Below are positions 1-5,766 of a stretch of 10,532 bases of DNA, piece by piece. The notes below the pieces were generated by a model. The model worked only from the letters and a program-made list of their open reading frames with translations. It searched no databases and was not told where the DNA came from. Source of the stretch: Candidatus Woesearchaeota archaeon. GTDB lineage: Archaea; Nanobdellota; Nanobdellia; Woesearchaeales; UBA10107. The stretch lies in assembly GCA_013331965.1 (NCBI GenBank), contig DUFL01000057.1, forward strand, positions 12,801 to 23,332, read 5' to 3'. Within the stretch, counting starts at the first letter, position 1. Each line of letters opens with the position of its first letter. Both the position numbers and the translations under genes were made by a program.

Positions 1-879
1 TTTATCGGCTCAGTACCAACAGAAGAAGACAGAAAACCATTCGAGGAGATGCTTAACCTGGAAGTTGAAGACGGAAGATTGTTAAGAGATGGTGATTCCA
101 AAAGAGTTGTTCTTGGGAATAATTTCAAAGATGAAGACAACAGGTTCAGGAAGTCAGTCATTGTGGGAGACAGGATACTGATCAACAAAGAGATTTTTGA
201 AGTCGTTGGAATACTCAAGAGAAAAGGGAGCTTTATCCTTGACGGAGCGGTCTTTATGAACGAAGACGTCTTGCTCGATAAAGTAAGGACAAATGACGAA
301 GAGGTCAACATAATAGCTGTAAAAGTCAGGGATGAAAATGAAATAGAGCGGGTCAAGGAAAATATCGAAAAACTCATGAGAAAGGAACGAGATGTTGACA
401 GGGGAGAGGAAGATTTCATAGTTGAAAGCCCTCAAGCTGCATTAAAATCTCTTGATTCGACTCTTTTTGCAGTGCAGATGTTTGTCGTGATAATAGCGAT
501 AATTTCCCTTCTTGTTGGAGGGATCGGGATAATGAACACCATGTACACCTCAGTTGTTGAAAGAACGAAAGAAGTCGGGATAATGAAGGCGATAGGAGCG
601 AAGAATTCCGCAATTTTTTCTTTATTTTTCATTGAATCAGGATTATTAGGTTCTGTCGGCGGAGTGGTTGGAGTAATCATGGGACTGATATTTTCGTATG
701 GTTCTGCAGCGCTAGGAAGAGCGATTCTTGGAACCAGCCTGATACAGGCAAAAGTAAGTCTTCCTCTAATTATTGGAGCACTCGCATTTTCATTTGTAAT
801 CGGAACAATTTTTGGATCACTGCCCGCATACCAGGCATCAAAGCTCAGGCCGATAGAAAGCATAAGAAAGGTAATATGA
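1..879 (+). CDS. ABC transporter permease, MacB/FtsX type (5' end outside the window)
   Basis: This is the C-terminal part of a MacB/FtsX-like ABC permease. The frame is open from base 1, before the first internal ATG at 49, so the N-terminus, with the first membrane helix and part of the extracytoplasmic domain, lies to the left. What remains is the end of the soluble MacB_PCD-like domain, then three membrane segments. The cytoplasmic stretch NTMYTSVVERTKEVGIMKAIGA is characteristic of the FtsX fold and follows the first of these segments. It ends with the family's PAYQASKLRPIESIRK-type tail. The next gene is a clear paralogue with the same motifs, so the two may form a heterodimer or be alternative subunits. 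The partner ATPase is not in the window and is probably upstream. The substrate cannot be read; MacB-like systems work in efflux, lipoprotein handling or envelope signalling. Confidence 0.88.
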   Translation, partial: FIGSVPTEEDRKPFEEMLNLEVEDGRLLRDGDSKRVVLGNNFKDEDNRFRKSVIVGDRILINKEIFEVVGILKRKGSFILDGAVFMNEDVLLDKVRTNDEEVNIIAVKVRDENEIERVKENIEKLMRKERDVDRGEEDFIVESPQAALKSLDSTLFAVQMFVVIIAIISLLVGGIGIMNTMYTSVVERTKEVGIMKAIGAKNSAIFSLFFIESGLLGSVGGVVGVIMGLIFSYGSAALGRAILGTSLIQAKVSLPLIIGALAFSFVIGTIFGSLPAYQASKLRPIESIRKVI

Positions 880-955
880 AAGGAATAATGTTGCGCCAGT
901 TACAAATCATATTAATTTACGATTAGCACCACATCGTGAGTAAACAAAACAAAAT

Positions 956-2167
956 ATGAAAGAAGAACTAAAATATGTAATCCAGAACATCTCGCACAGA
1001 AAATTAAGAAGCGGGTTAAGCATATTGTCAATTCTCATAGGAATAACTGCGATATTTGCATTGCTTAGTTTTGGATTCGGAATACAGGCGTATATCGATT
1101 CAATCGCTTCAGAAGCAGGAGTGGATAAATTATTTATTCAGGCAAGGGGGATTGGAGCTCCCGGAACTGACCAGAACTTCTTCATCTCGAAAGAAGATAT
1201 AGACTTCGTAAAGAAACAGATAGGGGTAAATGAGATTGTAGGATTATATATGAAAGCAGGAGAGATTGAATCAAGAAACCAGAAAAGAATAAACTTTGCC
1301 ACAGCATTCGACACAAAATATCTCAGGCTCGTGGAAGAATCTTTTGCGATAGATATCGCTGCCGGAAGATCATTAAAAAACAACGAGATAAACAAGATTG
1401 TTCTCGGTTATAACTACCAGTTTGATGATGAAATATTTGAAAGAGGGCTTATTTTAGGAGATAAAGTTATCATCAATTCAAAAGAATTCGAGATTGTCGG
1501 ATTCTACAGCTCCGTTGGAAATCCCCAGGATGATGCGAATATTTACATGACAAAGCAGGCAGCTGAAGAACTTTATGGAGAAGATATAAAGGATAAATTC
1601 GGATTTGCAATAATCAGGGCGGAAAAAGGTGTGAATCCTACTGAACTAGCAGAAAGAATCAAGGAAAAACTGAGAAAACACAACAATCAGGAGGAAGGCG
1701 AGGAAAATTTCTTTGTGCAAAGTTTTGAAGATGCGCTGCAGACATTCGGGAACATAATCACAATAATAAATTCAGTTTTGGTATTGATTGCGGTAATATC
1801 AATGATTGTCGCTTTCGTCAACATAATGAACACCATGTACACTGCCGTGCTGGAAAGAACGAAGGAAATAGGGATAATGAAATCAATAGGCGCAAGAAAT
1901 GAATTCATAAGATTCATATTTGTTCTTGAAGCAGGATTGCTTGGATTTATAGGGGGAATTCTTGGAGTTATTTTAGGATTTATTGTTGCAAAGATTGGAG
2001 GGACAACAGCAGCAAACGCAGGATTTTCACTATTAAAACCTACTTTCCCAATCTGGCTGACACTCGGCTGCATCGCTTTTGCGACATTAGTCGGAGCTTG
2101 TTCAGGTTACTTCCCGGCAAGACAGGCTTCTAAGTTAAAGCCGGTTGATGCGCTTAGGTATGAATAG
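956..2167 (+). CDS. ABC transporter permease, MacB/FtsX type (complete)
   Basis: A complete 403-residue MacB/FtsX-family permease. There is an N-terminal helix at about 21-44, a long extracytoplasmic domain (about 45-260), then three helices near 265-288, 322-345 and 367-387. The cytoplasmic signature NTMYTAVLERTKEIGIMKSIGA follows the second helix. It is paralogous to the preceding gene across the whole shared region, for example GDKVIINSKEFEIVGF against GDRILINKEIFEVVGI. The 76-bp gap before it has no TATA box at the leaderless distance, so it is probably cotranscribed with the first permease, although ATATTAAT at about 909-916 is a weak candidate. The last 16 codons, reading ARQASKLKPVDALRYE, lie in a 50-bp block that recurs perfectly at 3413-3462. 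The stop here is TAG, whereas the second copy ends in TAA. A convergent gene ends 3 bp away. Confidence 0.9.
   Translation: MKEELKYVIQNISHRKLRSGLSILSILIGITAIFALLSFGFGIQAYIDSIASEAGVDKLFIQARGIGAPGTDQNFFISKEDIDFVKKQIGVNEIVGLYMKAGEIESRNQKRINFATAFDTKYLRLVEESFAIDIAAGRSLKNNEINKIVLGYNYQFDDEIFERGLILGDKVIINSKEFEIVGFYSSVGNPQDDANIYMTKQAAEELYGEDIKDKFGFAIIRAEKGVNPTELAERIKEKLRKHNNQEEGEENFFVQSFEDALQTFGNIITIINSVLVLIAVISMIVAFVNIMNTMYTAVLERTKEIGIMKSIGARNEFIRFIFVLEAGLLGFIGGILGVILGFIVAKIGGTTAANAGFSLLKPTFPIWLTLGCIAFATLVGACSGYFPARQASKLKPVDALRYE
2117..2166 (+). repeat. 50-bp perfect direct repeat, copy 1 (permease gene 3' end)
   Basis: Begins GCAAGACAGGCTTC and ends TAGGTATGAATA. It matches 3413-3462 at all 50 positions with an offset of 1296 bp; the flanking bases differ on both sides (2116 G against 3412 T, 2167 G against 3463 A). 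This copy forms the genuine 3' end of the permease gene. It is the left boundary of the nucleotidyltransferase cassette and resembles one arm of an attachment-site pair. Confidence 0.97.
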
Positions 2168-2177
2168 AAACTACCTA
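2155..2177. repeat. Short inverted repeat at the cassette left junction
   Basis: TAGGTA at 2155-2160 and TACCTA at 2172-2177 are perfect 6-bp arms around an 11-base spacer. One arm lies in the 50-bp repeat and the other in cassette DNA, over the convergent stop codons. The second repeat copy lacks the partner arm. It could be a weak hairpin, a recombinase arm site or chance. Confidence 0.4.
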
Positions 2178-2776
2178 TGTTCTTTCTTCGTATTTTCAAT
2201 TAGTTTGACATATTCTTTTATATCTTCATCAAGAATTGAATTTATTATAGGCCTTATTGATCTGTAATAATATTTTAATTCCGTATTAGTCAAAGTTTCG
2301 TGATTTGTTATTTTATTCATTATACTCATCTTCCCTGGAGAAAATATCTCAGACAGCGACTTATTGAGCGTGATTTTATTTCTTGCCTTCATTTGCTGCG
2401 ATTTTGATTTGTCTTTTCTCATTGTCGACTCCTTAAATGAATCGTAATAATGCGCAAATTCCGATTCGTCAATAGCTCCCTTTAGTCTATGTATAAAGAT
2501 AATTTTTGTGAGATGCTTGCTGTTTATTCCTTCTTTTTTGAATATTTCATTTGCAATCATTATTACTTTGTTTAATTTGCTGAGCTGTTCTTTCGTCAGC
2601 ATTTCTTTTAAATAATCATAATCAAACTCTTCCTGCAGTAAGAGCGGAATTGCAATTTTTAATCTTTCGCCGTCTTGCTTTAGAATCTCTATTATTGCAT
2701 CTTCTGCGCCATATGAAGGAAAAGCGAGGTCAAAGCCTTTCTTTTCCAGTTCTTTCATTAATTTTGCAGAAATCAT
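2171..2776 (-). CDS. Unrecognised 201-residue partner of the nucleotidyltransferase
   Basis: I do not recognise this protein firmly. It is charged and soluble, with no membrane segment. Residues 1-115 form one mostly helical region (KELEKKGFDLAFPSYGAEDAI near the start), a basic linker follows (about 119-135), and a C-terminal part contains IFSPGK (144-149) and LTNTELKYYYR (162-172). The latter resembles the LTKTExxYYSR-type motif I recall from archaeal proteins thought to bind nucleic acid; that link is from memory. The start codon overlaps the stop of the nucleotidyltransferase gene as ATGA, so the two are translationally coupled and probably act together. By analogy with AbiE-type systems this could be the antitoxin or regulator, although there the antitoxin gene usually comes first and here it is second. 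It ends 3 bp from the stop of the convergent permease. Confidence 0.75.
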   Translation of the reverse strand: MISAKLMKELEKKGFDLAFPSYGAEDAIIEILKQDGERLKIAIPLLLQEEFDYDYLKEMLTKEQLSKLNKVIMIANEIFKKEGINSKHLTKIIFIHRLKGAIDESEFAHYYDSFKESTMRKDKSKSQQMKARNKITLNKSLSEIFSPGKMSIMNKITNHETLTNTELKYYYRSIRPIINSILDEDIKEYVKLIENTKKEHR

Positions 2777-3342
2777 AATGATCTCTCCAGATGCCTGAAT
2801 TTTGCATCATAATCTGCAATCAATGATGTTTCTGCAATTTCGTAATATCGTTTCTTTAAAGATTCGAAATTGATATTCTCTTTTCTGATTATTGTAATCA
2901 TATCTTCATAATCTCTATTTTCCGCCCGTGCGATTTTTGTTATAATTATATCAAGCCAATTAAGCCTGAATAATTTTATTTTCCCAATTTGTTTAATCAA
3001 TTTCGAATCTTCTTTCCAGTTTATCGTTAATGGAACGCCCATTATCTGACCGTCATCATAGAAGAAATCCAATCGTATATCTTCAAAATTCCATATATTT
3101 GGAATGCCGCTGCTTTTTTCTTTTAACCCTGCTTGGATTAATAAATTTCTTAGCACTTGTTTGTCTTTCGTTGTTATAAAATCAATATCTTTTGTAGATT
3201 CTTTTATTCCTTTCAAAACCATTGCAGTTCCGCCCAATGCGTATAGTTCTAATTCTTCATCTAAGTCGGCGATTAAATTAAGGAAATCATCGAGTTCTGC
3301 GATTCCCGTGCTTTTTGTGTTCTTGTAGTTATCTTCATACAT
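2773..3342 (-). CDS. Nucleotidyltransferase, AbiEii/DUF6036 type (candidate toxin)
   Basis: A 189-residue protein with the polymerase-beta-like nucleotidyltransferase fold. The GG motif is at 37-38 (YALGGTAMVLKG), the two metal-binding aspartates are D52 and D54 in STKDIDF, and a third carboxylate, D92, is in RLDFF. A distal TKIARAENRDYEDM stretch (about 135-148) matches the Lys and Arg-Asp positions of AbiEii-like enzymes. Members of this superfamily act as toxins that transfer nucleotides to tRNA or other targets; that role here is inference. The start at 3342 is chosen because AGGTG (3350-3354 on this strand) sits 7 bases before it. In-frame ATGs at 3348 and 3360 are alternatives. Reading on to 3519 would cross the repeat and the ZIP start, so it was not used. 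It is the first gene of a two-gene operon with its own promoter. Confidence 0.82.
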   Translation of the reverse strand: MYEDNYKNTKSTGIAELDDFLNLIADLDEELELYALGGTAMVLKGIKESTKDIDFITTKDKQVLRNLLIQAGLKEKSSGIPNIWNFEDIRLDFFYDDGQIMGVPLTINWKEDSKLIKQIGKIKLFRLNWLDIIITKIARAENRDYEDMITIIRKENINFESLKKRYYEIAETSLIADYDAKFRHLERSL

Positions 3343-3374
3343 AATCATACACCTATTCATACAAATACGTATGA
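3335..3374. promoter_or_regulatory. Phased TCATAC repeats, candidate operator of the cassette operon
   Basis: TCATAC occurs at 3335-3340, 3345-3350 and 3357-3362, and its reverse complement GTATGA at 3369-3374. The start-to-start spacings are 10, 12 and 12 bp, close to one helical turn. The array lies between the TATA box and the first codons of the nucleotidyltransferase gene, where a bound protein would block transcription. The third and fourth copies form an inverted pair around a 6-base spacer. This fits autoregulation by one of the two cassette proteins, which is an inference. Confidence 0.5.
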
Positions 3375-3375
3375 C

Positions 3376-3383
3376 TATATAAA
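3376..3383 (-). promoter_or_regulatory. TATA box of the cassette operon
   Basis: Read on the - strand this is TTTATATA, a close match to the archaeal TATA box. A start about 26 bases downstream would fall near 3353, giving a leader of roughly 5-11 bases that just contains the AGGTG ribosome site. Confidence 0.6.
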
Positions 3384-3412
3384 TGTTATGTTTTTTGGAA
3401 AAATAACTTGCT

Positions 3413-3462
3413 GCAAGACAGGCTTCTAAGTTAAAGCCGGTTGATGCGCTTAGGTATGAATA
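3413..3462 (+). repeat. 50-bp perfect direct repeat, copy 2 (orphan permease 3' end)
   Basis: Identical to 2117-2166. In frame it still encodes ARQASKLKPVDALRYE followed by TAA, but it is detached from any permease gene, so it is a remnant and not a gene. Upstream similarity to copy 1 continues only weakly if one gap is allowed (TAACTTGCTG against TTACTTCCCGG). It ends 2 bp before the ZIP gene's TATA box, so that promoter is preserved. Confidence 0.97.
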
Positions 3463-3464
3463 AG

Positions 3465-3472
3465 TTTTTAAA
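3465..3472 (+). promoter_or_regulatory. TATA box of the ZIP transporter gene
   Basis: TTTTTAAA centred about 26.5 bases before the ATG at 3495, which predicts a leaderless transcript. No ribosome site is visible before the start codon. Confidence 0.5.
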
Positions 3473-3494
3473 GAGAATATATTAGATTGTAAAT

Positions 3495-4241
3495 ATGCCA
3501 TCCGTCTGGACAAACACAATTCTGAGCGTAATCATTGTCTCTTTAATTTCGTTAATCGGCGTTTTCTTTTTATCATTAAAAGAAAAAAAACTTAATAAAA
3601 TACTGCATCTTTTGGTCAGTTTCGCAACAGGAGCCTTATTCGGGGATGTGTTCATTCATTTGATGCCGAAGATAGCAGAAAAAGGATTCACAACATCTGC
3701 CTCGTTTTCGATATTATCAGGATTGCTTGTGTTTTTCATCATCGAGAAATTTGTTCAGTGGCATCACTGCCATCATCCTGAGCATCAGCACCATAAGGAA
3801 AAGCCGCTGGCAACTATGAACTTAGTCGGAGATGGACTGCATAATTTAATTGACGGGATGATTGTAGCTGGAAGCTACTTATTGAGCTTTGAGATAGGAT
3901 TAGCAACCACATTGGCAGTTTTACTGCATGAAATACCACAGGAAATAGGAGATTTTGCCGTTTTATTATATTCAGGATTCTCAAAAGCAAAAGCGTTATT
4001 GTTTAATTTTCTGTCGGCATTGACTTCAATTATAGGGGCGGTATTTGTTTTGGCTTTGGCAGGATCGCAAAAATTTACATTTTTAATTCCATTCACAGTC
4101 GGGGGATTCATATATATCGCAGGAGCTGACTTGCTTCCTGAACTGCACAAGGAAAAATATTCTTTTAAGACGGCCTTTACGCAGTTGATAGCCATGGTTG
4201 CAGGAATAGCTATCATGTACATTCTAGTCTTTCTGGAATAA
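3495..4241 (+). CDS. ZIP-family divalent metal transporter
   Basis: A 248-residue integral membrane protein of the ZIP (SLC39/ZupT) family, which moves Zn2+ and related divalent metals across the cytoplasmic membrane. The metal-binding helices are clear: HNLID in GDGLHNLIDG (H116, N117, D120) and HEIPQE (H145, E146, E150). A His-rich cytoplasmic loop (HHCHHPEHQHH, about 90-100) lies between helices III and IV, as is typical. Helices fall near 8-28, 35-57, 68-86, 108-130, 134-158, 166-188, 195-215 and 228-247, giving the expected eight. The length is normal for prokaryotic members. The short loop and HEIPQEIGD resemble the subgroup close to human ZIP7/ZIP13, which favours zinc, though specificity is not proven. 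The gene has its own TATA box and is probably leaderless. It starts 33 bp after the second 50-bp repeat. Confidence 0.92.
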   Translation: MPSVWTNTILSVIIVSLISLIGVFFLSLKEKKLNKILHLLVSFATGALFGDVFIHLMPKIAEKGFTTSASFSILSGLLVFFIIEKFVQWHHCHHPEHQHHKEKPLATMNLVGDGLHNLIDGMIVAGSYLLSFEIGLATTLAVLLHEIPQEIGDFAVLLYSGFSKAKALLFNFLSALTSIIGAVFVLALAGSQKFTFLIPFTVGGFIYIAGADLLPELHKEKYSFKTAFTQLIAMVAGIAIMYILVFLE

Positions 4242-4262
4242 GTCTAGCCAAGAATTAGAAAA

Positions 4263-4270
4263 CTTTAAAA
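4263..4270 (+). promoter_or_regulatory. TATA box of the methyltransferase-like gene
   Basis: CTTTAAAA centred about 27 bases before the ATG at 4294. This distance supports a leaderless start at that ATG over the TTG one codon upstream. Confidence 0.5.
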
Positions 4271-4293
4271 GATAGCTGTAATTCCTGGTTTTG

Positions 4294-5118
4294 ATGGAAA
4301 CATTATTAGATAATTCGTTTAATATTTCAGAAATGGCCGTAAAGCGCGTAAAAGTGGCTCCTGAACACAAAAATCGCGTCTTTAAAAATAATACAGTAAG
4401 CAAGGCTATCGCTGAAGGAGTTATCAGATATATACAGCAGAATCCCGGAAAGATAAAAAGTATTCTCGGTCTTGGATGCGGAAATGGTGTCATGGAGATT
4501 GCCTATTCCTTATTTGGAGTCCCTTTTGTCGCTGGAACAGATATCGATTCTACATCAATAATGCATGCCATAGCGAATGCAGAAGTAAATGGTGTTGAAG
4601 GCAGAACTGATTTTAGAACTGGAGATATGTATCATCCTTTCAAAGGAAGAAGATTCAACATGGGTGTACATGACGCATCTTCGGTAGCACATCCTGTCGC
4701 AAAATTAACTGACTGGTATCCCGGTGAGAAAAACAGCGGCGGAGAATTAGGGACTGAAACTTCAGAAAAAGCTTTGGATAGTTTAGATGAACTCCTGGAA
4801 AAAGATGGCGTATTCTTTTTCCCAAGAGTAACTCTTGCGGCTCATGATGAAATCGCAGTTATGGCTAGAAGAAAATATGAAAGCAGAGTTGTTGACATTG
4901 TAGACAAATACTTCCCAAAAAGAATCATGTTCGCTAACTGTTTGTGTGATCCGGAGTGTGAATGGGTAAAGAACAGTAAAGCTGACAAGAGAGGAGGAAA
5001 GATGATTCCTCATCCTGTGCTTGCAGAATTAAAAAATAAAGGAATAATATATTACGAACAAGTAGGGGACATATTAGTATGGTATCTGCATGCACAGCTG
5101 ATAACGGCCAAATCTTAA
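4294..5118 (+). CDS. Class I SAM-dependent methyltransferase-like protein
   Basis: A 274-residue soluble protein with a Rossmann-type methyltransferase core. The glycine-rich motif I is ILGLGCGNG (57-65), followed by GTDID (81-85) at the end of the second strand, where the acidic residue contacts the SAM ribose, and TGDMY (109-113) at the third strand. The order and the later helix-strand region (LDELLEKDGVFFFP, about 164-177) resemble the PrmC/HemK and small-molecule groups. Where N6-methylating enzymes have NPPY, this one has VHDASS (125-130), so it is unlikely to be a standard glutamine or adenine N-methyltransferase. A C-terminal region of about 90 residues contains CLCDPEC (216-222), possibly a metal site. 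The ATG at 4294 is preferred over TTG at 4291. The stop abuts the convergent ogg stop with no gap. The substrate is unknown. Confidence 0.72.
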   Translation: METLLDNSFNISEMAVKRVKVAPEHKNRVFKNNTVSKAIAEGVIRYIQQNPGKIKSILGLGCGNGVMEIAYSLFGVPFVAGTDIDSTSIMHAIANAEVNGVEGRTDFRTGDMYHPFKGRRFNMGVHDASSVAHPVAKLTDWYPGEKNSGGELGTETSEKALDSLDELLEKDGVFFFPRVTLAAHDEIAVMARRKYESRVVDIVDKYFPKRIMFANCLCDPECEWVKNSKADKRGGKMIPHPVLAELKNKGIIYYEQVGDILVWYLHAQLITAKS

Positions 5119-5766
5119 TTATTTCAGTATTTCTCCTGTTTTCATATACCACATATACAAATCTAATTCTGCTAAGGACATTTCTAATTTATCAGCTAAC
5201 ACCCTAAATTTGTTTTCAATTTCAAAGTAAGTTTTATTCGTCAATGATTTCGGCTTCTCTTTTATTAATTTATTTTCAACCATCAAATTTAAAATATGCC
5301 TGTCTAAAATAGCTAAATCAAAATAACCAACATTTCTCAGGAAGTGAGATGCTTCCTTGTAACCAAGCCCTTTAATGTTTTTAACTAAAAACTCTCTTGC
5401 TTCAGACTGCTCGGATGAATTTATTCCGCTTTTAACAATGTTCTTAATAATATTCTTGATGTTTGAATACTTTCTTGCACCAACGATGAACTTCGCCTTG
5501 TTATTATGAAAACGATGCTTATTCCTTCTTATACATTCAGCTAATTCTTTCCACGACTTATATCTAAATCCTTCGTGTCCTAATTCTTTCTGTATTGCAA
5601 TTGCAGTCTTTGCCTTGGAATTAGCAGTTAATAGGCAAAAGCATAATTCTGAGAACCATTCCTTATCTGATTTGTTTTTAAAAGATGAAAACTCTGAGAG
5701 TCTTTTATTTACTACTTTATTAATGTCTGATTTTTGAAGGTTTTTAACATCTTTCAGCAGATTCAT
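5119..5766 (-). CDS. ogg: 8-oxoguanine DNA glycosylase/AP lyase, archaeal Ogg2 type
   Basis: A 215-residue bifunctional glycosylase that removes 8-oxoguanine from DNA and then cleaves the abasic strand. It matches the archaeal Ogg2 group (the Methanocaldococcus-type enzyme). The helix-hairpin-helix is KGLGYKEASHFLRNVG, with the catalytic Schiff-base lysine K137, followed by LDRHIL with the catalytic aspartate D155. The protein ends WYMKTGEILK; as I recall, Ogg2 enzymes use a C-terminal lysine in recognising the damaged base, and here the last residue is Lys. The full length is normal. The start codon overlaps the nth stop as ATGA, so the two base-excision enzymes are translationally coupled. 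They cover complementary damage: oxidised purines here, oxidised pyrimidines next door. Confidence 0.9.
   Translation of the reverse strand: MNLLKDVKNLQKSDINKVVNKRLSEFSSFKNKSDKEWFSELCFCLLTANSKAKTAIAIQKELGHEGFRYKSWKELAECIRRNKHRFHNNKAKFIVGARKYSNIKNIIKNIVKSGINSSEQSEAREFLVKNIKGLGYKEASHFLRNVGYFDLAILDRHILNLMVENKLIKEKPKSLTNKTYFEIENKFRVLADKLEMSLAELDLYMWYMKTGEILK

Larger units (their letters stand above)
2117..3462. mobile_element. Putative inserted two-gene cassette bounded by 50-bp direct repeats
   Basis: A two-gene - strand operon with its promoter fills the space between two identical 50-bp repeats that both match the last codons of the upstream permease gene. The unique DNA between the repeats is 2167-3412 (1246 bp). 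Insertion at a gene's 3' end with restoration of that end is the pattern left by site-specific integration, well known at tRNA genes, but here the target would be a protein gene. No integrase, transposase or terminal inverted repeat is visible inside, so it would have to be mobilised in trans, be a relic of a larger element, or have arisen by templated duplication. By eye the segment is more AT-rich than the permease genes. A single crossover between the repeats would excise it cleanly and leave an intact permease gene followed by the ZIP gene. Confidence 0.55.

Noticed and set aside
432..863. Long antisense reading frame of 143 codons opposite the first permease
   Set aside because: It is a shadow of a clear membrane protein gene with Ile/Pro/Thr-rich low-complexity content. 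The equivalent shadow opposite the second permease has the same character.
880..955. Possible RNA gene or promoter between the two permeases
   Set aside because: No stable hairpin or leaderless-distance TATA box was seen; only a weak ATATTAAT near 909-916.
3413..3463. Second repeat copy as a small gene
   Set aside because: It is an exact copy of the last codons of the permease with no start codon or ribosome site of its own, so it is an orphan gene end.
3343..3519. Upstream extension of the nucleotidyltransferase to 3519 (248 residues)
   Set aside because: The extra 59 residues would run through the TATA box, the 50-bp repeat and the ZIP start codon, and do not resemble the family. A ribosome site supports 3342.
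4291..4293. TTG start for the methyltransferase-like gene
   Set aside because: ATG at 4294 directly follows and lies at the leaderless distance from the TATA box.
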